From DASZHC01 sp035938215 (GTDB lineage Bacteria > Verrucomicrobiota > Verrucomicrobiia > Chthoniobacterales > JAFAMB01): DNA of 7,897 nucleotides. Below, piece after piece: positions 1-6,696 of the stretch (the stretch's first letter is position 1; the number at the start of each line of letters is the position of its first letter). Below the pieces are notes generated by a model. That model worked only from the letters and a program-made list of their open reading frames with translations, had not been told where the DNA came from and did not search any database. Position numbers and translations under genes: made by a program. The stretch covers positions 1-7,897 of the forward strand of contig DASZHC010000057.1 of NCBI GenBank assembly GCA_035938215.1. The letters run 5' to 3'.

Positions 1-1
1 C

Positions 2-1375
2 CAATGGATGTACGTACCCCGTACCGACGGATACGTTCAAAAGCTCTACATCACCTCGCCAGGGCAAGTCGTGGAGAAGGGTCAGGATCTATTGCAGGTC
101 TACAGTCCGGATCTTGCAACATCCGAACAAGAGCTCATCAAACTTCTGGAAAACCGCGATCACGGTGCAACCCGTGACATTGACCAATTGATCCAATCCG
201 CGAAGCGGCGCCTGCGCCAATGGAATCTCACGGATCAGCAAATCGATGAGCTGGAAAAGAGCCGAATTTCTTCAGAATATTTGACATTGGTCTCCCCATT
301 TAAGGGCGTTGTTGAGGATGTGCCGGCTGACCAGGGATCAAGATTTTCGATGGGTCAGAAACTGATCAGCCTAGCTGACCTGTCGCTTGTGTGGGTTTGG
401 GCGGAGTTTTACCAGAACGAGATCCCAATAATTAATGTGGGCCAAACGGTCTCGATAACCTTCGATTCCGACAAATCATTTACAGGGGTAGTTGCGGTAG
501 TCAACCCGTTCGTCTCACAGACGCAACGGACCACGAAAGTTCGAATTGATCTCCCGAATCCCGATTTGCAGCTTCGGCCCGGAATGTACGTCAACGCTGA
601 CCTTTCGGTTGATCTCGGAGAAGGATTAACCGTTCCAACCAACGCGGTCGTACCGACCGGGAGCCGGAATATCGTCTTCCTGGATAAAGGGAATGGAAAA
701 CTACAACCATCCATTGTTCAGCTAGGCAGTCAGGTGGGAGACGCCTACCAGGTTCTGAGCGGGTTGAAAGAGGGCGATCGCGTGGTCGCGAGCGCCAATT
801 TTCTCATCGATGCGGAATCCCAAGTGCAAGGGGCATTACAGGATTTTGACCAGGAGACACCGGCGCCCTCTCCTGAAGAAACGGGCCGTCAGAATGGCTT
901 AGGCGGCAATTCAAAGGAGCCTTTTGGTTCACTACTCCACGATTACTCCGCGATCCAAGAGCAGCTTGCTCACGACAAAATGGATCGTCTCAAAGATTCA
1001 ATCAATGACTTTGATAGCGATATTCACGTAATCGCTGGAGCTAATTTCCAACTTGGAAGTCGGCAGTCCTTGTTCATGGAACGCCTGAAAGAACTGGATG
1101 AAGCCACCGAACCGGCCTTTCAAGCCAATGACTTGGAAACGGCACGCATCCAGTTCGGCAAGATAAGCGCTGCTCTTATCAAGTTGCTCTCTGATTATCC
1201 TCCTGCTCTGACTCAGGAGTGGAAGGTGATGATGTGTCCGATGTGGACAAAATCGCCGGCTCGATGGCTTCAAACGGACCAGGAGATTCACAACCCCTTC
1301 ATAGGAACCGCCATGTCCAATTGCGGCCAAACAATCGGCTCGATCGGGACAATGAACTTAAAAGCTGTCCGATGA
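2..1375 (+). CDS. cusB: CusB-type periplasmic adaptor (membrane fusion) subunit of a Cu(I)/Ag(I) RND efflux system, 5' truncated by window edge
   Basis: The adaptor links an inner-membrane RND pump to an outer-membrane channel and passes metal to the pump. The frame is open to the left edge, and an ATG at base 8 lies inside the lipoyl domain (GYVQKLYITSPGQVVEKGQ), so the true start, signal peptide and N-terminal metal-binding methionines are outside the window. Domains in order: first lipoyl half (to about base 115), a short helical hairpin (about 120-280, rich in E, Q, K, R), second lipoyl half (LVSPFKGVVEDV, about 288-385), beta-barrel (about 390-610, with LRPGMYVNADL), membrane-proximal domain (to about 840), a Pro/Glu/Gly-rich linker, then a helical C-terminal domain resembling DUF3347 (about 930-1360). 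That domain ends with CPM (1235-1243), a tryptophan cluster, NPFIG and NCG (1319-1327), a pattern known from CusB-like proteins and a plausible soft-metal site. The gene overlaps cusA by ATGA. Family call is firm; metal specificity rests mainly on cusA. Confidence 0.93.
   Translation, partial: QWMYVPRTDGYVQKLYITSPGQVVEKGQDLLQVYSPDLATSEQELIKLLENRDHGATRDIDQLIQSAKRRLRQWNLTDQQIDELEKSRISSEYLTLVSPFKGVVEDVPADQGSRFSMGQKLISLADLSLVWVWAEFYQNEIPIINVGQTVSITFDSDKSFTGVVAVVNPFVSQTQRTTKVRIDLPNPDLQLRPGMYVNADLSVDLGEGLTVPTNAVVPTGSRNIVFLDKGNGKLQPSIVQLGSQVGDAYQVLSGLKEGDRVVASANFLIDAESQVQGALQDFDQETPAPSPEETGRQNGLGGNSKEPFGSLLHDYSAIQEQLAHDKMDRLKDSINDFDSDIHVIAGANFQLGSRQSLFMERLKELDEATEPAFQANDLETARIQFGKISAALIKLLSDYPPALTQEWKVMMCPMWTKSPARWLQTDQEIHNPFIGTAMSNCGQTIGSIGTMNLKAVR
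1372..1375 (+). promoter_or_regulatory. ATGA stop/start overlap coupling cusB and cusA translation
   Basis: The TGA stop of the adaptor gene (1373-1375) shares bases with the ATG of the pump gene (1372-1374). No strong Shine-Dalgarno sequence lies in the preceding 15 bases, so cusA translation probably depends on ribosomes finishing cusB. This would keep adaptor and pump synthesis in proportion. The overlap is seen; coupling is inferred. Confidence 0.7.
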
Positions 1376-4300
1376 TCCACCCAAACGACACCAAGCAAGA
1401 GACTCTGGTTGAGCGGGTCATAGGTGCTAGTGCGCGCAACAAATTTCTGATCGTCATATTCACCATCTTTGCTGTGGCGGCGGGAGTTTATGGGCTATTG
1501 CACACATCGCTGGATGCTATCCCGGATCTCTCCGACGTTCAGGTGATTATTTACGCCGATTGGGAAGGTCGCTCGCCCGATCTTATCGAAGATCAGATTA
1601 CCTATCCGATCTCAGCCCGTTTCATTTCCGCCCCGAAGGTCAAGTTTGTCCGCGGGGAATCTATGTTTGGGAAATCTTTTGTCTACGTCATCTTTGAAGA
1701 TGGCACAGACATCTATTGGGCTCGATCGCGAGTTCTCGAATACCTGAATTCCGCTCGAGGCTCCTTGCCGGCAAACGTAAATCCTGTCATTGGTCCCGAT
1801 GCTACCGGCGTTGGATGGGTTTACGAATATGCGCTGATTGATAAATCCGGGAAACACTCTCTGGCGGATTTACGCTCGTTTCAGGATTGGACACTTCGCT
1901 ATGCCTTGGAGTCCGTAAAGGGTGTTTCGGAGGTTGCTTCCGTTGGGGGCTTCGTAAAGCAATACCAAGTCGATCTCGATCCCAACGCGCTGATTGCCTA
2001 CAATCTCTCGGTTAAAGACATCGCGAGCGCGATTCAGGCGAGCAACAATGACGTGGGCGGTAAAACATCAGAGGTTGCAACAACAGAATATTTCGTGCGA
2101 GGACACGGCTACATTCGAACTCCAGCGGACATCGAAGATATCGTCCTCAAAGTCCAGAATGGGACACCAGTTTACGTCAAGAATATCGCAAAGGTGCACC
2201 TCGGCGGAGATCTTCGAAGAGGGGTAGCGGAACTCGACGGAAAAGGGGAAGTGGTGGGTGGAATTGTCGTCATGCGCTACGGCGAAAACGCCCTGAACGT
2301 CATCTCTGGCATTAAGAAAAAGCTGCAAGAACTCCAGTCCTCTTTGCCCGATGGGGTCCAAATCATTCCGACCTACGATCGCAGCGGAATCATCAAGAGA
2401 GCCATCGAAACGCTTCGGGAGAAGCTCATCGAAGAAAGCATTGTGGTGGCGTTGGTCTGTATCGTTTTCCTCTGGCATGTGCGATCCGCTCTTGTCGCGA
2501 TTATCACGCTGCCGATCGCGATTATTTTATCGTTCGTTCCGCTTTTCTTGCTCGGGCAGACCTCGAATATCATGTCCTTGGGAGGTATCGCGATCGCGAT
2601 TGGGGCCATGATTGATGCGGCCATTATCATGGTCGAAAACGGTCACAAAGCGCTGGAGCATTTTCGGGAGAAGCACAATCGCGATCCGGATCCGGGTGAG
2701 CGCGCCGAACTCCTGATAGGTGCTGCAAAAGCCGTCGGCCGGCCGCTCTTCTTCTCACTGCTGGTCATTACAGTGAGCTTCATTCCCGTTTTCTCGTTGA
2801 CGGCTCAGGAGGGTCGCCTCTTTAGGCCTCTGGCGTTCACCAAAACGTTCGCGATGTTCTTCGCGTCTTTTCTCGGCATCACATTAGTCCCCGTGCTCAT
2901 GGTCTGGCTAATCCGTGGCAAGATTACCCCAGAGGCAAAAAATCCGGTCAATCGCTTTCTGATCTGGGCCTATCAACCGTGTGTTAACTTCGTCCTGCGG
3001 CACCGAAAGCTCACACTCGCCTTTGCATTTGCTATTCTAGCCGCGACGGCCTTCCCGTTTTTACAGCTCGGTAAGGAATTCATGCCGCCGCTAAATGAAG
3101 GGGATATCCTTTATATGCCGACTGCTGTGCCTGGTATGTCGGTGACCGAGGCCACTCAGACCTTACAAATACAGGATCGCATGATCCGGAAGCTGCCTGA
3201 GGTGGAATCCGTCTTCGGCAAAGCCGGACAGGCAGAGAGCTCGACCGATCCCGCTCCTCTCTCCATGTTTGAGACAGTCGTGCAATTGAAGCCTTCGGAC
3301 GAATGGCGCGCCGGCATGACCTGGGACAAGCTCATCGCCGAGATGAACGCCAACATTAAGACTCCGGGCATGGCTAACATTTTTTGGATGCCGATCCAAA
3401 CGCGGACCGAGATGTTGACTACGGGCTTTAGATCTCAACTTGGCATCAAAGTTTTTGGAAAAGATTTGGGTCAAATCCAGAACGTCTCGATTCAGATTGA
3501 GCACACGCTGGCCGACTTTCCGGATACCCGCAGTGCATTCGCCGAACGGACGAAGGGCGGCTATTTTCTGGATTTTACCGTCGATCGCAAAGCCGCTGCC
3601 CGGTATGGGTTGCGAGTTGACGATATCAATGACGTGATCCAGACCGCCATCGGTGGACAAACGATCGCGACTACCGTTGAAGGCCGCGAGCGGTACCCGA
3701 TCAGCGTTCGTTATGCTCGCGACTTTCGCAATGATCTTGACGCCTTGAAACGAGTACTTGTACCGGTTCCGGCGCTCGCAGAAACTTTGAGCCCGACTCC
3801 GGAAGTCTCTGGCGCTTCAAATCCTCCGGTGGGCCTCATGCCGCATATTCCGATCTCGTTGGTCGCAAAGATCGGATACAAAATGGGTCCTCCTCTCATC
3901 CGCAGCGAGGATGGGCAGCTGGTAGGCTTCGTTTTCGTCGATATCACGAGCAGTGACATCGACGGCTATGTTCGTGCTGCTGCCCAGCGCATCAACGAAC
4001 AGGTAAAATTTCCGGCGGGCTACTACATTCAGTGGGCAGGCCAATTTCAATATCTTAAAGAGGCCGAACAGCGGCTGGCAGTGGTGATCCCGTTTACTCT
4101 CCTGATCATCTTTGTGTTGATTTATATCAACACGCGGTCTGCCATCAAAACAATTATCGTCATGCTGGCCGTACCGTTTTCGTTGGTGGGTGCCTTTTGG
4201 ATGTTGTACCTGCTGCATTACAATATGAGCGTTGCAGTCTGGGTCGGATTGATTGCGCTCGCCGGACTTGATGCGGAAACCGGCGTGGTCATGTTGCTCT

Positions 4301-5112
4301 ACCTTGATCAGGCGTGGGAGAAGTTTGTCGCAGAAGGGCGAATGCGATCCCTCTCGGATTTATACGGAGCCGTCAAGGAGGGAGCGGTGCAGCGGATCCG
4401 GCCGAAGATCATGACCGTCAGTGCCATTCTCTTTGGTCTGCTTCCCATCATGTGGTCCCCGGCCACCCAAGCGGGTGCGGATGTGATGAAACGAATTGCG
4501 ACGCCAATGATCGGTGGGGTGATTACTTCCGCAATTCTGGAATTGCTAATTTATCCTGTGATCTACGTGATTTGGAGAAAGCGTTCGCTTCCTGCGGAGC
4601 CTCTCACGCCGTCGTCGCTTGACGGATCCGGCGTTCCCGATTCCAGAACTCCGGCATCCGGTTCTCGGCGTCGAGTTCTTAATGGTTCCTTTGCGCTTTT
4701 GCTCAGTGGAATCTTGATCGCCAGCGTCTACTTTGTGTGGTCCTCTGGCATAGCAAGTTCGCTATTAAAATCGACCAATCCAAAGATGCCTGTCGCGGAA
4801 GTCACTCAAGACGGTGTGACGATTTCCATTCTTAGCGCCGATGGTCAAATCCACACCAAGGAGAACGCTTTGCAGATCAAGTTTAAAGATCCAGGCGGCC
4901 ATCCCGTCGCTGCAGAGAACGTGAAAGTCGAATTGAACATGAACATGCCAGGAATGGTGATGCACTCAGGGGCGAAAATAATAAACGATGGGATGGGGGA
5001 TTACAAGGCGGACCTCGCGCCGGATATGGCTGGCGATTGGAGCGTCGACGTTTCCTATCAGGGGCCCCAGGGATCCGCGAAGCTAAAAGTTCCGGTAAAC
5101 GTCAAGCAGTAG
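1372..5112 (+). CDS. cusA: CusA-type Cu(I)/Ag(I) RND efflux pump with an extra C-terminal membrane helix and YtkA/FixH-like domain
   Basis: Proton-driven trimeric inner-membrane pump of the heavy-metal RND family, 1246 residues against 1047 in E. coli CusA. Aligned by eye to E. coli CusA, the metal-site methionines M573, M623 and M672 correspond to M582, M632 and M681 here. Relay methionines M403, M486 and M1009 match M413, M495 and M1039. Proton-relay residues D405, E939 and K984 match D415 (GAMIDAAIIMVEN), E969 (LDAETGVVML) and K1012 (RIRPKIMT). CzcA-type zinc pumps lack the methionine triad, so Cu/Ag is favoured. TM1 is at about 25-44, TM12 ends near 1068. Residues about 801-824 form a Pro-rich insertion of about 21 residues in the porter domain. 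After TM12 come a linker (1069-1103), a helix (about 1105-1127) and a beta-rich domain (about 1140-1246) with M1190, M1192, M1195, M1197 and H1198. Start: the frame is open from 1219, but that stretch lies inside cusB; ATG 1372 overlaps the cusB stop and family similarity begins just after it. Confidence 0.96.
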   Translation: MIHPNDTKQETLVERVIGASARNKFLIVIFTIFAVAAGVYGLLHTSLDAIPDLSDVQVIIYADWEGRSPDLIEDQITYPISARFISAPKVKFVRGESMFGKSFVYVIFEDGTDIYWARSRVLEYLNSARGSLPANVNPVIGPDATGVGWVYEYALIDKSGKHSLADLRSFQDWTLRYALESVKGVSEVASVGGFVKQYQVDLDPNALIAYNLSVKDIASAIQASNNDVGGKTSEVATTEYFVRGHGYIRTPADIEDIVLKVQNGTPVYVKNIAKVHLGGDLRRGVAELDGKGEVVGGIVVMRYGENALNVISGIKKKLQELQSSLPDGVQIIPTYDRSGIIKRAIETLREKLIEESIVVALVCIVFLWHVRSALVAIITLPIAIILSFVPLFLLGQTSNIMSLGGIAIAIGAMIDAAIIMVENGHKALEHFREKHNRDPDPGERAELLIGAAKAVGRPLFFSLLVITVSFIPVFSLTAQEGRLFRPLAFTKTFAMFFASFLGITLVPVLMVWLIRGKITPEAKNPVNRFLIWAYQPCVNFVLRHRKLTLAFAFAILAATAFPFLQLGKEFMPPLNEGDILYMPTAVPGMSVTEATQTLQIQDRMIRKLPEVESVFGKAGQAESSTDPAPLSMFETVVQLKPSDEWRAGMTWDKLIAEMNANIKTPGMANIFWMPIQTRTEMLTTGFRSQLGIKVFGKDLGQIQNVSIQIEHTLADFPDTRSAFAERTKGGYFLDFTVDRKAAARYGLRVDDINDVIQTAIGGQTIATTVEGRERYPISVRYARDFRNDLDALKRVLVPVPALAETLSPTPEVSGASNPPVGLMPHIPISLVAKIGYKMGPPLIRSEDGQLVGFVFVDITSSDIDGYVRAAAQRINEQVKFPAGYYIQWAGQFQYLKEAEQRLAVVIPFTLLIIFVLIYINTRSAIKTIIVMLAVPFSLVGAFWMLYLLHYNMSVAVWVGLIALAGLDAETGVVMLLYLDQAWEKFVAEGRMRSLSDLYGAVKEGAVQRIRPKIMTVSAILFGLLPIMWSPATQAGADVMKRIATPMIGGVITSAILELLIYPVIYVIWRKRSLPAEPLTPSSLDGSGVPDSRTPASGSRRRVLNGSFALLLSGILIASVYFVWSSGIASSLLKSTNPKMPVAEVTQDGVTISILSADGQIHTKENALQIKFKDPGGHPVAAENVKVELNMNMPGMVMHSGAKIINDGMGDYKADLAPDMAGDWSVDVSYQGPQGSAKLKVPVNVKQ

Positions 5113-5140
5113 GGTGTGCTGAGATGAAGCTGCACGACGA

Positions 5141-5740
5141 ATGCTCTACATTTCCGTGAACGCCCCTGAGCACAAAGATCCAGATCACTCATGCATGGTG
5201 CGCCTGATAGCAGGGGACGACCTGGCGCTTAATGAGTTAATGGAAAGATGGCAAAAGCCTCTGCTTTCGTTTATTTTGCGATACGTCGGCAACTACGCAG
5301 ACTCGATCGAGCTCGCACAGGAAACATTCGTTCGGGTATATCATCATCGAAGCCGGTTTAACTTCAAAAGCAAATTCTCCACTTGGTTGCTGACGATTGC
5401 CACGAATCTTTGTAAGCACCATGCCCGGTGGCGTAAGCGGCACCCGACAGTCTCCTTAGATGATACTGCGGGCATGGATGAAATGATTGACGAGTATCTT
5501 TCCATCTCCGCTGAAGAAATACCATCGGCTCTAGCAGGACGATCGGAGCTCGGCAAGCTTGTCAAAGAGGAGATTGAAAAGCTCCCTCACGATCTCAAAA
5601 CCGCCGTCCTGCTATTTGCGTACGACAATCTTTCGTACGCTGAGATTGCTGTGATTTTGGGATGCACCCCAAAAGCCGTCGAAACGCGACTGTACCGTGT
5701 CCGTAAACTCCTCGCGAAGAGGCTAGCAGCAATCCTTTAA
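5141..5740 (+). CDS. ECF-type (group 4) RNA polymerase sigma factor
   Basis: A sigma-70 family factor of 199 residues, the usual ECF length, that would direct RNA polymerase to a specific promoter set. Region 2 spans about residues 28-102: core-binding helix with DSIELAQETFVRVY (54-67, counterpart of the common DAEDLAQE motif), then KFSTWLLTIATNLC (78-91) and a basic stretch for -10 recognition (RWRKRH, 96-101). An acidic linker (about 103-139) leads to region 4 (about 140-196), with the -35-binding helix-turn-helix LSYAEIAVILGC then TPKAVETRLYRVRKLL (164-191). Regions 1 and 3 are absent, as expected. It begins 28 bases after cusA on the same strand, so cotranscription is likely. Start: a stop codon at 5120-5122 and no earlier start codon leave ATG 5141 or in-frame ATG 5195; 5141 keeps the full region 2.1, though neither has a good ribosome binding site. 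No anti-sigma gene is visible next to it. Its target promoters cannot be read from the window. Confidence 0.93.
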   Translation: MLYISVNAPEHKDPDHSCMVRLIAGDDLALNELMERWQKPLLSFILRYVGNYADSIELAQETFVRVYHHRSRFNFKSKFSTWLLTIATNLCKHHARWRKRHPTVSLDDTAGMDEMIDEYLSISAEEIPSALAGRSELGKLVKEEIEKLPHDLKTAVLLFAYDNLSYAEIAVILGCTPKAVETRLYRVRKLLAKRLAAIL

Positions 5741-6173
5741 GCCGCGACCTCGATCGGAAGGAGACTTGCCTCTCCGTTGTTTCAACCCAAATTCCGAAAT
5801 CTGGAATTGTCCTCGTCCTCGTCGTCGTGCTCGTCCTCGGTGCATTGGGATTCCGTGACCGCAAAGAGACCGATGGAACTAATTTGTTCTGTTAGTCTGA
5901 TGGCGAAACGATCGGGATTCTCGAGGACGAGGACGACGACGAGCACAAGGACGACTCTTCAAATTCGGAATTTAGGTTCATAAGGCGAGGATATTCGATC
6001 ATCACCCAGCCTGTGTTTTCGTCTCCGTCGCGCAGTTAACGACTTTGCGGAAACCCGATTAACTCGAATCGGAGTGACAAAGAACCGCTTAAACTGGCAT
6101 CGCCTTTAACTCAGGAATCCTTCTTCGCAGAGCGGACATGCTGTGTGTTCTTTTTCGCAAGCTTAGACTTTGT
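5741..6173. other. Intergenic stretch without a supported gene; contains a large inverted repeat
   Basis: No reading frame here looks like a protein. The short open frames over 5777-5983 and its complement translate to runs of Ser, Arg and Thr produced by the GAGGAC/CTCGTC triplet pattern. In particular there is no membrane protein of anti-sigma size following the sigma gene. The stretch holds the inverted repeat at 5782-5980 and a small perfect hairpin at 6055-6072 (CCGATT, loop AACTCG, AATCGG). I see no tRNA and no T-run terminator for the sigma transcript. Confidence 0.6.
5782..5980. repeat. Large imperfect inverted repeat with GAGGAC/CTCGTC-rich arms
   Basis: The left arm (5782-5839) and right arm (5922-5980) are near reverse complements around an 82-base centre. 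In the inner part, 5809-5839 matches the complement of the right arm at 28 of 31 positions by my count. In the outer part, 5786-5800 (CCCAAATTCCGAAAT) matches the complement of 5962-5976 at 13 of 15 positions. Only an 8/9-base section between the two blocks fails to pair. The arms are made of CCTCGT/CGTCGT units and are strand-biased: pyrimidine-rich on the left, purine-rich on the right. RNA or single-stranded DNA could fold into a long stem. It could be a MITE-like or REP-like element, or a transcription end or processing signal for the sigma transcript. I see no clear target-site duplication and no transposase. Confidence 0.8.
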
Positions 6174-6407
6174 CTATTTCTGCTTCCCAACACCCTGTCC
6201 TGCTTTATTCACTGCGATGGTAGCGGGTTTCTGGTCTTCGTTTTGCGCGTAAGATCCAGGTGGCACAAGTCCTCTTACCTTAAAATAGTTCAACGGCTGC
6301 GCCCTAACCCAAACCAGCTGGTCAGCTCTAACGGGAAGGCCGACTCCAAAAAATGCTCCCATCGCGAGAGCTGCGACTCCAAATCTGATAATAGTTTTAA
6401 TTTTCAT
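6174..6407 (-). CDS. Small exported protein of unknown function
   Basis: A 77-residue ORF (78 if the GTG at 6410-6408 is used). It begins MKIKTIIRFGVAALAMGAFF, a typical Sec signal peptide: basic N-region, hydrophobic core, then GLPVRA followed by DQ, so cleavage after ALPVRA-like ..VRA is plausible. The mature part would be about 48 residues, with two tryptophan/tyrosine-containing segments (LVWVRA, NYFKVRG, PPGSYAQ) and a Lys/Gln/Gly-rich tail ending KAGQGVGKQK. It has no cysteine and no clear metal motif. I recognise no family. The signal peptide is the main reason to accept it; the opposite-strand frame over 6138-6563 has no protein-like features. Ribosome binding is weak (GATAAG just upstream). 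It points toward the sigma gene, convergent with it, and away from the methyltransferase gene. Confidence 0.6.
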   Translation of the reverse strand: MKIKTIIRFGVAALAMGAFFGVGLPVRADQLVWVRAQPLNYFKVRGLVPPGSYAQNEDQKPATIAVNKAGQGVGKQK

Positions 6408-6510
6408 CACTTATCTAGCGAGGCATGTTGCGCCTCCCATAGATTTGAATCCCGGCGACAGCGAAAACCCTTAAGAAAAATCAGTTTTCATTCTTGTTTT
6501 TTGATCCTAG

Positions 6511-6540
6511 GCGAAAAAAAGCCTCTGCTTTTTCGCAGGC
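6511..6540 (-). terminator. Terminator-like hairpin with T-run on the - strand
   Basis: Read on the - strand: GCCTGC, loop GAAAAA, GCAGAGGC (a 6-bp stem with a 2-base bulge), followed by seven T (6520-6514). An overlapping alternative stem pairs GCGAAAAA (6511-6518) with TTTTTCGC (6529-6536) perfectly. On the + strand the hairpin is followed by only four T, so use in that direction is less likely. No - strand gene lies to its right, so its client is unclear: it may be a leader attenuator of the small exported protein, a block to antisense transcription, or a relic. Confidence 0.4.
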
Positions 6541-6683
6541 GGGTTTTAATGGCTGCAACCTAAGCAAATCCTTACGATCTACCGTCCGAGAGAATCAGAT
6601 CTTCGGGAACGAGCCTTCGCTCCCTCCAATTGAAGGTGGAGGAATGAAACGACTTGTGCCGAAACTAAACGAACGCAAGAATG

Positions 6684-6690
6684 AAGGAGA
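6684..6690 (+). promoter_or_regulatory. Ribosome binding site of the methyltransferase gene
   Basis: AAGGAGA lies six bases before ATG 6697, a strong Shine-Dalgarno match at good spacing. It fixes the methyltransferase start and stands out because the other genes in the window have weak or no such site. Confidence 0.8.
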
Positions 6691-6696
6691 CAGGTC

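Noticed and set aside
775..782. GCGATCGC octamer (also near 2587) as a cyanobacterial HIP1 signature
   Set aside because: Too few copies, and these lie in ordinary coding sequence; the gene content does not suggest a cyanobacterium.
1219..1371. N-terminal extension of cusA from the ATG at 1219
   Set aside because: These 51 codons lie inside the CusB metal-binding tail and do not look like an RND N-terminus; similarity to CusA starts right after ATG 1372, which overlaps the cusB stop.
5410..5443. Cys-Lys-His-His in the sigma factor as a metal-binding site
   Set aside because: A Cys at this place in region 2 is common in ECF factors (NLC motif), and the basic residues around it serve DNA contact.
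5777..5983. Open frame translating to Ser/Arg/Thr runs
   Set aside because: It is produced by the triplet pattern of the inverted repeat and has no protein-like character.
6138..6563. Open frame of 141 codons on the + strand
   Set aside because: It is opposite the signal-peptide gene, has an erratic Cys/Phe/Ser/Arg composition, no ribosome binding site and no recognisable domain.
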